64,000 nucleotides of DNA from Rhodobacter ferrooxidans (GCF_000176015.1 NZ_ACYY01000002.1:62001-126000); one strand, 5' to 3'; shown: positions 16,538 through 25,853, counted from the first letter of the stretch. The notes: generated by a model from the sequence alone, not told the origin. Numbers and translations: made by a program.

Positions 16538-17628
16538 TTCGCGCTGTTTTTCTGTTCCTTTGCCTTGCGTTTCCAGCGGCTGCCAGCCCGATCCGGATCA
16601 AGGATCTGGTGCAGTTCGACGGGGTGCGCGGCAACGATCTGGTGGGCTACGGTCTGGTGGTCGGGCTGAACGGTACCGGAGACGGCATCCGCAACTCGCC
16701 CTTCACGGAAGAGATCATGTCGAACCTGCTGGAGCGGCTGGGCGTCAACGTCGCGGGCGAACAATACCGGCCCAAGAACGTCGCCGCGGTGTTCGTCACG
16801 GCCGCGTTGCCGCCATTTGCCCGCGCGGGCGGGCAGATCGACGTTTCGGTGTCGGCCATTGGCGATTCGAAAAGCCTGTTGGGCGGCACGCTGATCATGA
16901 CGCCGCTGAACGGCGCTGATGGCCAGATTTATGCCGTGGCTCAGGGCACTATCATCGCTGGTGGTATCTCGGCCGAGGGCGATGCGGCGCGGGTAGTGCA
17001 GGGCGTGCCGACAGCGGGGGTTATCCCCTCCGGCGCGCGGGTGGAACGTGAGGTCGAATTTGATTTCTCCAGCCTGACCTCGGTGCGGCTGGCGCTGCGC
17101 ACCGCCGATTTCACCACCGCCGGACGGATCGAACAGGTTATCAATCAGGAGTTTGGTCGCAGTATCGCGGTGATGCTGGATTCGGGCACCGTGGCGCTGG
17201 ATCTTTCGGGGGCCCGAATGGCCTCGCCCGCGCATGTGCTGGGGCGGGTGGAGAACCTGCTGGTCGAGCCGGAAACCCGGGCGCGGGTGGTGGTGGACCA
17301 GCGGTCGGGCACCATCGTGATGGGCGAGGATGTGCGGATAAGTCGTGTTGCCGTGGCTCAGGGCAATCTGACCCTGCGCATCGAGGAATCGCCGATGGTG
17401 GTCCAGCCCAACCCCTTCACTGATGGCGAAAGCATCGTGGTGCCGCGGACCCGGGCCGATATCAACAAGGGTGATGGCACCGGGTTGGCCGAAATCACTG
17501 GAGGCACCAACCTTTCAGAAGTGGTGGCCGGCCTGAACGCGCTTGGCGTGGCGCCGCATGACATGATCGACATTCTGAAAAGCATCAATGCGGCAGGTGC
17601 GCTGCACGCCGAGTTCCTGGTGCAGTAA
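16534..17628 (+). CDS. flgI: Flagellar P-ring protein FlgI
   Basis: The 364-aa protein has a cleavable signal peptide (MIRAVFLFLCLAFPAAA) followed by IRIKDLVQFDGVRGNDLVGY and LVVGLNGTGDG, highly conserved in FlgI. The C-terminus (DMIDILKSINAAGALHAEF) also matches. It builds the periplasmic P-ring around the rod, with FlgA as chaperone. It is the last gene of the motB/flgE run and is followed by a Rho-independent terminator candidate. Confidence 0.96.
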   Translation: MIRAVFLFLCLAFPAAASPIRIKDLVQFDGVRGNDLVGYGLVVGLNGTGDGIRNSPFTEEIMSNLLERLGVNVAGEQYRPKNVAAVFVTAALPPFARAGGQIDVSVSAIGDSKSLLGGTLIMTPLNGADGQIYAVAQGTIIAGGISAEGDAARVVQGVPTAGVIPSGARVEREVEFDFSSLTSVRLALRTADFTTAGRIEQVINQEFGRSIAVMLDSGTVALDLSGARMASPAHVLGRVENLLVEPETRARVVVDQRSGTIVMGEDVRISRVAVAQGNLTLRIEESPMVVQPNPFTDGESIVVPRTRADINKGDGTGLAEITGGTNLSEVVAGLNALGVAPHDMIDILKSINAAGALHAEFLVQ

Positions 17629-17745
17629 CGCCGCGCGGAAGTTCGTGCGGAGGGCCGACCGTGGCGCGCCGCGCGGGTTGTCGCGCTGACGGAAGGCAAC
17701 CTGTCGACCGTGCACATCGGGTCTTCCACCATTCGGGCGAATGGC

Positions 17746-17776
17746 AAAAGGCGCAACACTCGGAGCTGCGCTTTTT
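17746..17776 (+). terminator. Rho-independent terminator candidate after flgI
   Basis: GCGCA (17751-17755) pairs with TGCGC (17767-17771), with flanking A-tract and T-tract (CTTTTTCTTT) extending the stem apart from one bulged G. It lies about 120 bp after the flgI stop in the 225-bp gap before convergent fliP. I saw no gene in this gap. Confidence 0.5.
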
Positions 17777-17853
17777 CTTTGGAAACCGGGGGTGCTTTGG
17801 CCTGAACTGCGCTGCAATCGGAATGGGGTGTCGATCAGGCCCTGCTGCGCTGA

Positions 17854-18585
17854 CTAGAAGTAACTTCGCACCAGCGCGCCGGAAACCAGGCTCCAGCCAT
17901 CGGCCACCACGAAGAATGCCAGCTTGAAAGGCAGCGACACGATCGAGGGCGGCACCATCATCATCCCCATCGACATCAGCACCGCAGCCACCACCAGATC
18001 AATGATGAGGAACGGCAAGAAAATCAGAAAGCCGATCTCGAAGGCGCGCTGAATCTCGCTGAGCAGAAACGACGGCACCATCAGCGACAGCGGCGCTTGC
18101 GCAACCGACGAAGATTCGCCGGGCCGCAGCGCCTGCATGGCGGCGAAGGTATCGGCATCCATTCGTGCCGACATGAACACCCGGAACGGCGCCAAAATCG
18201 CCGGGATCGCGGTTTGCAGATCGGTTTCGCCGCGGGTCAGCGGTTCCATCCCGGTGGTCCAGGCCTCGGTGAATACCGGGTCCATCACATACCAGGTCAG
18301 GAACAGCGCGAGGCTGACGATCAGCATGTTGGGTGGCGATTGTTGCAGGCCGATGGCCTGCCGCAGAATCGACAACACAGTGACGATGAAAGGAAAACAG
18401 GTGATCATCACCGCCAGCCCCGGCACAAGGCTGAGCACGGTGATCAGCACCAGAAGCTGGATCGACCGGGCGCTGAGCGAACCCTGATCGCCAAGGTTCA
18501 GCGTCAGCTCCTGCGCCAGAACCGGCCCGGCAAGGCCGATCAGCAAAACCGCCAATGCTGTGGCGGGCAACCAATTGCGCATCAC
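17854..18585 (-). CDS. fliP: Flagellar type III export protein FliP
   Basis: The 243-aa protein has a signal peptide (MRNWLPATALAVLLIGLAG) and the FliP core: VLITVLSLVPGLAVMITCFP, LRQAIGLQQSPPN, and the C-terminal GMMMVPPSIVSLPFKLAFF. It forms the export gate with FliQ and FliR, both encoded elsewhere in this window. The start overlaps the fliN stop by 4 bp; it is the last gene of the fliF-fliH-fliN-fliP run. Confidence 0.96.
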   Translation of the reverse strand: MMRNWLPATALAVLLIGLAGPVLAQELTLNLGDQGSLSARSIQLLVLITVLSLVPGLAVMITCFPFIVTVLSILRQAIGLQQSPPNMLIVSLALFLTWYVMDPVFTEAWTTGMEPLTRGETDLQTAIPAILAPFRVFMSARMDADTFAAMQALRPGESSSVAQAPLSLMVPSFLLSEIQRAFEIGFLIFLPFLIIDLVVAAVLMSMGMMMVPPSIVSLPFKLAFFVVADGWSLVSGALVRSYF

Positions 18586-18851
18586 AACCCGCCGCGCAGA
18601 TTGGCAACCTCGGTCAGCCGCACCGCCAGTTGGCCGGCCTGATCGCCGTCCAGTTCCTGCAACTCGCCGCGCGCGATCAGCCGGTCGCCAACGTAAAGCT
18701 CCACTGGATCGTCGACCCGCCGGTCCAGCGGCAAAACCGCGTCACGCTGCAGTTTCAGCAGGTCGCGCACCTGCGGGCGGGCCTTGCCGACGGAAATGGT
18801 GATCTCGATCGGTACTTGCGAAAACGGGTTGGAGTCGGCCGCGTCATCCAT
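18582..18851 (-). CDS. fliN: Flagellar motor switch protein FliN (short)
   Basis: From the ATG at 18851 the protein is 89 aa and contains little more than the SpoA/FliN core (VPIEITISVGKARPQVRDLL, then VELYVGDRLIARGELQ and the C-terminal TEVANLRGG). Usual FliN proteins are about 100-140 aa. The start overlaps the fliH stop by 8 bp; an ATG at 18860 would add three residues. FliN forms the lower C-ring and docks FliH. No FliM or FliG gene is visible in the window. Confidence 0.87.
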   Translation of the reverse strand: MDDAADSNPFSQVPIEITISVGKARPQVRDLLKLQRDAVLPLDRRVDDPVELYVGDRLIARGELQELDGDQAGQLAVRLTEVANLRGGL

Positions 18852-19440
18852 GGGAGGCATCCTTTTCTGAAAGCCCGAAGAAGCCGCGCACGGCGGCAGT
18901 GATTTCGGCTGTTGCCCGGTCCAGATCGACGCGGGTTTCACAATCGCCCAGCCGCAGGTAAACTTGGCCCTCACCCAGCGTCGGTTCTTCGACAATGCGC
19001 AGCGGCAGACCGGTGGCCTGTTCCAGCAAGGCCTCGACAGCCGGGCGCGCAGCCGGGTTCAACACCAATGACACCGGCGCATCCGCCATATTTTCGGCCA
19101 TCGGCATAAGGGTTTCCAGCACCACCGGTGCCAACGCTTCGCGCGCTACGTCCGGCAACAGGCGGCAGACGATTTCCTGCATCAGCGGCTCGACTGCGCG
19201 CAGAACATGCATGCGGGCCTCGTGGTAGGTGAAACCCAGCGTCTGAAGGTTTCGCGCAAGGTCGGCACCGATGCGGCTCTGATCATCGGCCTGGGCAGCG
19301 CTGGCATCGTCCCAGCCGGCGGAATAGCCTTGCTCGTAGGCGGCAAGCCGCGCCTCTTCCAATGCGCTGATGTCGGTGACCACAGTCGAGTGCGACGATT
19401 TGTCTGTGACTTCAAATACTTCGAGTTTAAGCAGCGGCAT
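18844..19440 (-). CDS. fliH: FliH-like flagellar export ATPase regulator
   Basis: The 198-aa protein has an Ala/Glu-rich N-terminal region with AAYEQGYSAGWDDASAAQ, the G-x3-G-like segment of FliH, and a C-terminal domain like HrpE/FliH (LVLNPAARPAVEALLEQ, GEGQVYLRLGDCETRVD). It should bind the FliI ATPase and FliN. It starts 1 nt within the fliF stop (TGATG). Identification is from composition, size and position between fliF and fliN. Confidence 0.8.
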   Translation of the reverse strand: MPLLKLEVFEVTDKSSHSTVVTDISALEEARLAAYEQGYSAGWDDASAAQADDQSRIGADLARNLQTLGFTYHEARMHVLRAVEPLMQEIVCRLLPDVAREALAPVVLETLMPMAENMADAPVSLVLNPAARPAVEALLEQATGLPLRIVEEPTLGEGQVYLRLGDCETRVDLDRATAEITAAVRGFFGLSEKDASHG

Positions 19441-21041
19441 CAGGCCTGCTCCTCTTCGGTTTCCATCCAGCCGCGCAGGATTTCCACCGATTCTGCCTGC
19501 CGCTCTTCGATCAGGCGGCGCAGGCGGCTCATCGGGTCATTGGCATCGGCCTCGTCTTCGGCAACGTCATCGCCAAAGCCCATGGTCGGCAGCGTAAACC
19601 CATCGTCGATCTCGCCGGTCAGCACCCGGTTTTCGCCACCTGCGCCATTCGGCAAGGCCAGTTGTGCGCCGGGACCGGGCAGTTCTGCCATGCGGCGCGG
19701 CAGGTTGGTCAGCACCGGCCGGATGACAAACAGCCCCAGCACCAGCGCGACGACGGCCAGCACCGCAAGCTGGATCATCGACATCAGGTCTATCGGGCCG
19801 ATATCGGCGAACATCGAGGCTTCGGCCAGGGTTCCGGCCTCGGCCAACGGCTCGAAGGCCAGCGATTTCAGGGTCAGCACGTCGCCACGCGTCTCGTCCA
19901 GCCCGACCGCCGAGGCCACCAGTTCGCGCAGCACCGCCAGTTCTTCCTCGGGGCGCGGCTGCCAGCTTATCGTGCCATCGGCGGCCGTGACCTGCAGGCC
20001 GTCCACCAGCACCGCCACGCTCAGTTTGCGCACCGCCCCCGGCACCCGCAGCAATTCGCGGCTGGTCTCCGAGACTTCGAAATTGGTCAGTTCGCGGGTC
20101 TCGCTGGTCTGGCTTTGGCCGTTGCCACCCGCTGCCGCGTTGCCCTGCGGCAGGTTGGAGGCGACGGTCACGTCACCCGAAGGCTCGGTTGCGGAACTGG
20201 TTTTCTCCGTCGCATCGGTAGAGATTGGCACCCGCCCCTGCGGATCGAATTTGCGTTCGGTGATGGATTCCCGTTCGGTCACCACATCGACGCTGACCTC
20301 GACCACCGACTTGCCCGGGCCGACCCTTGCTGCCAGCAACCGCTCGACATTCGTTCGCAATTCGGCGGCGCGATCCTGCCCGCCATTTCCGGTGAGCGTG
20401 TTGTCGTCGGCCGCCATGATCAGCCCCCCGACGGTGTCGATCACCGATACGTCTTCGGGCTGCATCCCGGCCACCGCGGCGGCAATCAGGTGTTTCAACG
20501 CTTTGGCCTGAAGCGGAGGCAAGGAGCCGGTGGTTGTGGTGACCGTGACCGAGGCCGTGGCCAGCACGTCGCGTCGGAACGGTTGCGCCGGGGCCTGGGC
20601 GATATGCACCCGCGCCGCCCGGATCTGCGGATTGGCCAGAATGGTGCGGGCAAGCTCGCCTTCCTTGGCGCGCCAATAGGCGGCATCGAACATTTGCGAG
20701 GTGGTGCCAAAGCCCGACAGCCCATCCAGCAATTCGTAGCCGGCAGCGCCCATCGTGGGCAGGCCTTCGGTCGCAAGGGTCATCCGCAGCGAATCCCGCT
20801 GGGTGACATCGACCAGAATCGAATCACCTTTCACCTCATAGGCGACCCCGCGTTGGTCCAAAGCGGCCACAACCTCGCCCGCAGCCCGATTGTCGAGGCC
20901 CGCGTACAGCAGCGCCATGCTGGGGGTATTTGCCATGCGCGAAAGCCCCAAAACCGCCAGAAACATGGCAATTGTGGCCCCGATCACGATGATCCGACGA
21001 CGGGCATCAAGTGCTGACCAGAGCGAGAATAGGTTCTGCAA
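19440..21041 (-). CDS. fliF: Flagellar MS-ring protein FliF
   Basis: The 533-aa product starts at a TTG at 21041 (LQNLFSLWSALDARRRIIV), with GGAG 8 bases upstream; the frame is open further upstream but with unrelated composition. FliF signatures include LYAGLDNRAAGEVVAALDQ, AAYWRAKEGELARTI and FRRDVLATASVTVTT. It has two membrane helices (near residues 20-40 and 430-450) and an acidic C-terminal tail (RRLIEERQAESVEILRGWM) of the type that binds FliG. It heads the leftward fliF-fliH-fliN-fliP run, divergent from fliL across a region with a CtrA-like box. Confidence 0.93.
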   Translation of the reverse strand: MQNLFSLWSALDARRRIIVIGATIAMFLAVLGLSRMANTPSMALLYAGLDNRAAGEVVAALDQRGVAYEVKGDSILVDVTQRDSLRMTLATEGLPTMGAAGYELLDGLSGFGTTSQMFDAAYWRAKEGELARTILANPQIRAARVHIAQAPAQPFRRDVLATASVTVTTTTGSLPPLQAKALKHLIAAAVAGMQPEDVSVIDTVGGLIMAADDNTLTGNGGQDRAAELRTNVERLLAARVGPGKSVVEVSVDVVTERESITERKFDPQGRVPISTDATEKTSSATEPSGDVTVASNLPQGNAAAGGNGQSQTSETRELTNFEVSETSRELLRVPGAVRKLSVAVLVDGLQVTAADGTISWQPRPEEELAVLRELVASAVGLDETRGDVLTLKSLAFEPLAEAGTLAEASMFADIGPIDLMSMIQLAVLAVVALVLGLFVIRPVLTNLPRRMAELPGPGAQLALPNGAGGENRVLTGEIDDGFTLPTMGFGDDVAEDEADANDPMSRLRRLIEERQAESVEILRGWMETEEEQA

Positions 21042-21100
21042 CGACTGTCTCCGACCTTGGGGCTTCTGCCCCGTTCCTGCACAGCTTTGAAGGATCGGGC

Positions 21101-21115
21101 TTAACAATCGGTTAG
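21101..21115. promoter_or_regulatory. CtrA-like box between divergent fliF and fliL
   Basis: TTAA-CAATCGG-TTAG fits the CtrA full-site pattern TTAA-N7-TTAA with one mismatch. It sits centrally in the 120-bp divergent region (60 bp from the fliF TTG, 47 bp from the fliL ATG) and could serve both directions. In native alphaproteobacterial flagellar systems CtrA is a known activator. Confidence 0.55.
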
Positions 21116-21161
21116 TGACCTTGGGTTTATATCTGGCCCAATCAAAGTGCCGGAGGTGGCC

Positions 21162-21647
21162 ATGGCAGAAGCCGAAGAACCGCAGGACGCGGCCCCGAAG
21201 AAGAAATCCAAGCTGCCCCTGATCATCGGGCTGGTGCTGGCACTGCTGCTTGGTGGCGGCGGCTTTTATGCCACCTATTCCGGCTTGTTGTTTGGTGCCG
21301 CGCATGAAGAGGTTGCCGCCGATGCGCACGCGGCCAGTGCGTTGCCCGACATTGCCTTTGTGCCGATCGAGCCGGTGGTGATCTCGCTGGGGGCAGCGGC
21401 ACAGAATGCGCATCTGCGGATGACGGCGCAACTGGAAGTTGCCAAGCCCTATGAGGCCGAAGTGGTTCTACTGATGCCGCGGGTGCTGGATGTGCTGAAC
21501 GGTTATCTGCGCGCCGTCGAGGTGGCGCAGTTGGAAGATCCGGCGGCGCTGGTGCGGCTGCGGGCGCAGATGCTGCGGCGGATTCAGATCGTCACCGGCG
21601 ATGGCCGGGTGCGTGATCTGCTGATCACCGAATTTGTCCTGAACTGA
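21162..21647 (+). CDS. fliL: Flagellar basal body-associated protein FliL
   Basis: The 161-aa protein has a charged cytoplasmic N-terminus (EEPQDAAPKKKSKLP), one membrane helix (LIIGLVLALLLGGGGFYAT), and a periplasmic domain containing VVISLGAAAQNAHLRMTAQL, like FliL. The ATG at 21162 has a strong Shine-Dalgarno (CGGAGG); the ATG at 21147 is less likely. FliL stabilises the stator. It opens a rightward run with a small unknown, a MotE-like protein and motA. A second FliL-like protein is encoded at 30933-31418. Confidence 0.9.
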   Translation: MAEAEEPQDAAPKKKSKLPLIIGLVLALLLGGGGFYATYSGLLFGAAHEEVAADAHAASALPDIAFVPIEPVVISLGAAAQNAHLRMTAQLEVAKPYEAEVVLLMPRVLDVLNGYLRAVEVAQLEDPAALVRLRAQMLRRIQIVTGDGRVRDLLITEFVLN

Positions 21648-21659
21648 GGGGAGGACGAG

Positions 21660-22049
21660 ATGGAGTTGATTGCCGATATCCTGATGGTGGCCGGAACCTT
21701 CGGTGCCGCGGTCTATTGCTATGTGCTTTCGGTGCGGCTGAAGCGGTTTTCGACGCTGGAAACCGGCATGGGCGGGGCGATTGCGGTACTGTCATCGCAG
21801 GTCGATGACATGACCAAGGCACTGGATCGCGCGCGCGGCGCTGCCACCGGTTCCGCCGCCTCGCTGGAGGCGCTGACCGCCCGATCCGAGGCAGTTGCGG
21901 CACGGCTGGAACTGTTATTGGCCTCGATGCACGATCTGCCCGAGCCGAAAGTTGCCGCCCCCGTCGCCGAGGCCGCCGATTCCACCGAACGCAAGCTGCG
22001 TTTCGTGCGCCGCCGGGTAGCGCGTGACGAGATGGAGGCTGCCGAATGA
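21660..22049 (+). CDS. Small flagellar-locus protein of unknown function (DUF6468-like)
   Basis: A 129-aa protein with one N-terminal hydrophobic segment (ILMVAGTFGAAVYCYVLSV), a basic stop-transfer, then an Ala-rich helical coiled-coil region (residues about 40-90) and a basic C-terminus (ERKLRFVRRRVARDE). The overall shape resembles small single-helix coiled-coil proteins of alphaproteobacterial flagellar loci. It lies 12 bp after fliL and overlaps the MotE-like gene by 4 bp, so a stator-related role is likely by context. The family match is from memory and not firm. Confidence 0.7.
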   Translation: MELIADILMVAGTFGAAVYCYVLSVRLKRFSTLETGMGGAIAVLSSQVDDMTKALDRARGAATGSAASLEALTARSEAVAARLELLLASMHDLPEPKVAAPVAEAADSTERKLRFVRRRVARDEMEAAE

Positions 22050-22618
22050 GCATCCGCAAACGCCGGGCCGGACGAGGGGTCTTGCTGATTCTGGCACTGT
22101 TGCTGGCATCGTCCGGGGCGCTGCGCATCGGTGCCGATGTCGGTTTGGCTTTCGCGTTGGCACCAGATGCCCCCGCTGAGGGGGACTCAGGCGCCGCTCT
22201 TGATTGCCCGGCCCCGCCATTGGCCTTGGCCGAAGCGCTTTCGACGCGCGAGGCGCAGGTTTCCGCTCAGGAATCGGCGCTTGCCGAACGTCTGGCGGCA
22301 CTTGATCTGGCCAACACCGCCATCGACCAGCGTCTGGCCTCGCTGGCTGCCGCCGAAGCCGAGCTGACCAAGACGCTGGCTATGGCCGACGGTGCAGCCG
22401 AAGCCGACCTTGCCCGGCTGACCACGGTTTACGAGGCGATGAAGCCCAAGGATGCCGCGGCGCTGTTCGATTCTATGGCACCCGAGTTTGCTGCGGGCTT
22501 TCTGGGCCGGATGCGTCCCGATGCTGCGGCCGCGGTGATGTCGGGCATGAAACCCGATACCGCCTATGCCGTCAGCGTGTTGTTGGCCGGTCGCAATGCG
22601 ACGGTACCAACAGAGTGA
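22046..22618 (+). CDS. MotE-like flagellar protein (MgtE N-domain type)
   Basis: The 190-aa protein has an N-terminal signal anchor (VLLILALLLASSGALRIG), a long coiled coil (residues about 65-120), and a C-terminal MgtE-N-like helical repeat (VYEAMKPKDAAALFDSM, MRPDAAAAVMSGM). This is the layout of MotE, the periplasmic chaperone of MotC in Sinorhizobium. It overlaps the preceding gene by 4 bp and is followed 56 bp later by motA, so it probably helps assemble or stabilise the stator or its partner encoded at 23541-25769. Confidence 0.8.
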   Translation: MSIRKRRAGRGVLLILALLLASSGALRIGADVGLAFALAPDAPAEGDSGAALDCPAPPLALAEALSTREAQVSAQESALAERLAALDLANTAIDQRLASLAAAEAELTKTLAMADGAAEADLARLTTVYEAMKPKDAAALFDSMAPEFAAGFLGRMRPDAAAAVMSGMKPDTAYAVSVLLAGRNATVPTE

Positions 22619-22674
22619 GGGTTTCTTAATCTGAGTCTGCCAGTCTCGCCAGCGGCGGACAGAAGGAAAGAATT

Positions 22675-23544
22675 ATGATCGGCATCGTTGGCTTGCTTGT
22701 GATCTTCATCATGGTCTTCGGCGGCTACATGCTGGCAGGCGGTCATATCATGGTCGTTTTGGCGGCGCTTCCGTTCGAGATGATCATCATTGGCGGCGCG
22801 GCAGTTGGCACCTTCCTGCTTGCCAACGACCTGGCAACCGTGAAGCACACATTGAAAGATATTGGCAAGGTTTTCAAAGGGCCGAAGTGGAAGCCTGCCG
22901 ACTATCGTGACCTGCTTTGTCTTCTATTCGAATTGATTCGCATCGCGCGCGCCAACCCCGTCGGGCTGGAGGAGCATATCGAGAATCCGGCCGAATCAAG
23001 CGTTTTCGGGCGCTATCCGAAAATTCAGAAGGACCATGAATCAGTCGAACTGATCTGCGATACATTGCGTGCCGCCTCGATGAACTATGACGACCCGCAC
23101 CAGGTCGAAGAGGTTCTGGACAAGCGGATGGAGACATCGCATACCCACGCGCTTCACACCAGTCACGCCTTGCAATCCATCGCCGATGCACTTCCCGCAT
23201 TGGGAATCGTCGCCGCAGTTCTGGGCGTTATCAAGACGATGGGGGCCATCGACCAACCACCGGCGATACTGGGCAAGATGATCGGCAGCGCTCTGGTCGG
23301 CACCTTTCTCGGGGTGTTTCTGGCCTATGGCATCGTTGGCCCGTTTTCCACCCGCGTCCAGGCCGTGGTCGAGGAAGACGCACATTTCTACATGCTGATC
23401 CGCGAGGTGCTGGTGGCCAACCTGCACAACCACCCGGCGAATATCTGCATTGAGGTTGGCCGCCAGAACACGCCCCATCACATGCGCCCCAGCTTTGCTG
23501 ATCTGGAAGAGGCCCTGCGCAGCCTCAAGCAGGACGCGGCATGA
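22675..23544 (+). CDS. motA: Flagellar stator protein MotA
   Basis: The 289-aa protein has four membrane segments: GIVGLLVIFIMVFGGYMLAG and PFEMIIIGGAAVGTFLLAN at the N-terminus, and ALPALGIVAAVLGVIKTMGA and LVGTFLGVFLAYGIVGPF further on. A large cytoplasmic loop between them carries acidic and basic residues expected to touch FliG. The prolines in ALPALG and IVGPF fit the channel prolines of MotA. It forms the proton-driven stator with MotB. Its stop overlaps the start of the next gene by 4 bp. Confidence 0.96.
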   Translation: MIGIVGLLVIFIMVFGGYMLAGGHIMVVLAALPFEMIIIGGAAVGTFLLANDLATVKHTLKDIGKVFKGPKWKPADYRDLLCLLFELIRIARANPVGLEEHIENPAESSVFGRYPKIQKDHESVELICDTLRAASMNYDDPHQVEEVLDKRMETSHTHALHTSHALQSIADALPALGIVAAVLGVIKTMGAIDQPPAILGKMIGSALVGTFLGVFLAYGIVGPFSTRVQAVVEEDAHFYMLIREVLVANLHNHPANICIEVGRQNTPHHMRPSFADLEEALRSLKQDAA

Positions 23545-25769
23545 AACGGCTTTTGCTCAGCCTGATTCTGTTGGCCTGGCAGTTTGCGGCATCGATGGCC
23601 GAAGCGCGCGCCATCGTGGTGCAAACCGGCGAGCATGACGGCTTTACCCGATTGGCGTTGCAGGTCGGCGGGCCGGTGCAATGGACGATGGGGCGCACCG
23701 TTGATGGCTACGAATTGAAGCTGGACCGAGACGACGTCCGCTATGACCTGTCGAAAGTCTATGACCTGATTCAAAAAGACCGGCTTGCCGCCATCTGGGT
23801 CGATCCGGTCAGCGGCAACCTGCGGCTTGGTATCGGCTGCGCGTGTCATGCCATCCCGTTCGAGTTTCGGCCCGGGGTGATCGTGATTGATTTGCGCGAA
23901 GGGCCGCCGCCGGAGGGCTCGTCCTTCGAGATGACGCTGGATGGTGGCGAACAGCCAGAACTGACGGCGCAGCCCGACCCAAAGCCGCAATCGCGCACTG
24001 AACCAAGTGGCGCCACCTACGACTGGCGCAACATTGCCGATTCCGGTGCCGGTGCCGCCCTACCCATCCCCAATGGCCCTGCCGTGCCGCTTATCCCCGA
24101 ACGCGCCGACCTCGCGCCGATGCGAGACGCATTGCTGCAACAGATGAGCCAGGGAGCCGCAACCGGCGTTGTCGACATGACTGAGCCGACCTTTTCCGCC
24201 GAACCCGCCGGCACCGACGCTGGACCCGCGTTGCTGCCGCAGATTCGCATAGGTGAAGAATCCGGTTTCGAGGCCGGAACCCGGCGGCGCCCGCCCCAGA
24301 CCTTGACGGCGGCTGGTGCTGAATGTCTGAACGATGAAAGGCTCGATATCGCTAATTGGGGCACGGATTCGCCGGTCGCCGAACAGATGGCTCTTACATT
24401 GACCGGCCTCACCGGCGAGTTTGACCGGCCTGACCCCTCGGCAATTGGCCGCGCGGCAAAATATTACCTTTATCTGGGGTTCGGCGCAGAGGCACGGCAA
24501 TTGCTGACGCTGCTGGATTCCGACGCCGAAGACCGAGAAATATGGCTGGCTATGGCGGCAATCCTTGATGATGCCAGCGAGGCAGCGGGACCATTTGCAA
24601 AGATGCAGGTCTGTGACACCGCTGCAGCACTCTGGTCAGTGCTGTCGATGGCGGAGATTTCGAACTCGGGCCAGGTGAATTCAGCCGCCGTTCTGCGCAC
24701 ATTCTCGGCCTTGCCACTGCATCTGCGCCGCCACCTTGGCCCGTCACTCGCCGAGCGTCTGCTTGCCGCGGGCGATGTTCAAACCGCCAGCAGCGTGTCC
24801 GATGCGATCCTGCGGGCACCGGGCAATCCGGGGCCACATGTCGAGCTGCTGGAAGCTGAATTGCAAGTGGCGATGGGCGATGAGGTTGCGGGTGAAACCG
24901 CGCTGGCCACGCTAGCCGCCACCGGTGGCCCGGCATCGACCGAAGCGCTGATCGCACAGGTAGAGACACGGGTTGCGCAAAGCCTGCCAATTGACCCTGC
25001 CACCGTAACCGCATTGGCCGCCCTCGCCTTCGAGCATCGCGGTGGAGAGCTTGAACCAGTGTTGCAGCGAGCCTATTTGCTGGCCTTGGCGGCGGCGGGC
25101 GATTTCGATTCTGCCTTTAGCCAACTTGATCTGGCACCGGATGCCGAGGCGGACCTATGGAAAATCCTGGCCGAGCAGGGCCCGGAATCGGCACTACTTG
25201 CCCATGCTGTGCTGCCGGATTCGGCTGCCCCGGTCACTCTGGCGCCACCGCTGCGCCGCAAGATAGCCGAACGCCTGCTGGCCCTTGGCTTTGCAGACAA
25301 GGCTCTGCGCTGGTTGCCCGCCATGTCTGATTTGGCTTCAACGTCGGAACTAGCCGACCGACTTCTGGCCGCGCGCGCTGAATTGCAACGGCAAGACGCT
25401 CGTGCCGCGCTGCGCCTTCTGGCCGGAGCGGAAGGTCCGGACGCCGTCGCCCTGCGAGCCCGCGCCCAACTGCAACTCGGCAACATGCCCAGTGCCGCCG
25501 GCCTGTTTGCAGAAGTGGGCGACTCAGCCTCGGCCCAGCGCGCCACCCGCTTGTCCGCGCAATGGCAGACGATTTCCAAACTGCCTGATGAGCCATGGGC
25601 ACCAGCGGCTGCTCTCCTTGGCCCCTCGACCGAACAAGGTGCCGCCTTGCCTGGCCCATTGGCACGCGGTCGTCTGGCTGTCGAAGAAAGCGCCGCTGCA
25701 CGCGAAACGCTGTCATCGCTTCTGGCGCGGGTTCCGGCAGTTTCTGCTGCCGGTGCCCCCACCAACTGA
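23541..25769 (+). CDS. Large periplasmic protein of unknown function coupled to motA
   Basis: A 742-aa protein with a signal peptide (MKRLLLSLILLAWQFAASMA). Residues about 25-130 look like an AMIN-type beta domain (GFTRLALQVGGPVQW, then GVIVIDLREG), and contain two cysteines in GCACH. Residues 135-255 are Pro/Glu-rich and probably flexible. Residues 270-740 are Ala/Leu-rich helices arranged like TPR or solenoid repeats. It overlaps motA by 4 bp and lies after a MotE-like gene, so it may play the part of a MotC-like periplasmic motility protein, but I do not recognise clear sequence similarity to MotC. Confidence 0.75.
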   Translation: MKRLLLSLILLAWQFAASMAEARAIVVQTGEHDGFTRLALQVGGPVQWTMGRTVDGYELKLDRDDVRYDLSKVYDLIQKDRLAAIWVDPVSGNLRLGIGCACHAIPFEFRPGVIVIDLREGPPPEGSSFEMTLDGGEQPELTAQPDPKPQSRTEPSGATYDWRNIADSGAGAALPIPNGPAVPLIPERADLAPMRDALLQQMSQGAATGVVDMTEPTFSAEPAGTDAGPALLPQIRIGEESGFEAGTRRRPPQTLTAAGAECLNDERLDIANWGTDSPVAEQMALTLTGLTGEFDRPDPSAIGRAAKYYLYLGFGAEARQLLTLLDSDAEDREIWLAMAAILDDASEAAGPFAKMQVCDTAAALWSVLSMAEISNSGQVNSAAVLRTFSALPLHLRRHLGPSLAERLLAAGDVQTASSVSDAILRAPGNPGPHVELLEAELQVAMGDEVAGETALATLAATGGPASTEALIAQVETRVAQSLPIDPATVTALAALAFEHRGGELEPVLQRAYLLALAAAGDFDSAFSQLDLAPDAEADLWKILAEQGPESALLAHAVLPDSAAPVTLAPPLRRKIAERLLALGFADKALRWLPAMSDLASTSELADRLLAARAELQRQDARAALRLLAGAEGPDAVALRARAQLQLGNMPSAAGLFAEVGDSASAQRATRLSAQWQTISKLPDEPWAPAAALLGPSTEQGAALPGPLARGRLAVEESAAARETLSSLLARVPAVSAAGAPTN

Positions 25770-25853
25770 TTGGCGCTTACGGATTGGAAAGCTTTGGCAC
25801 CTAATGTCGGCCTCAGCGGTTGAAACCAATCGCCGAACAAGGGAGAATCCCGG

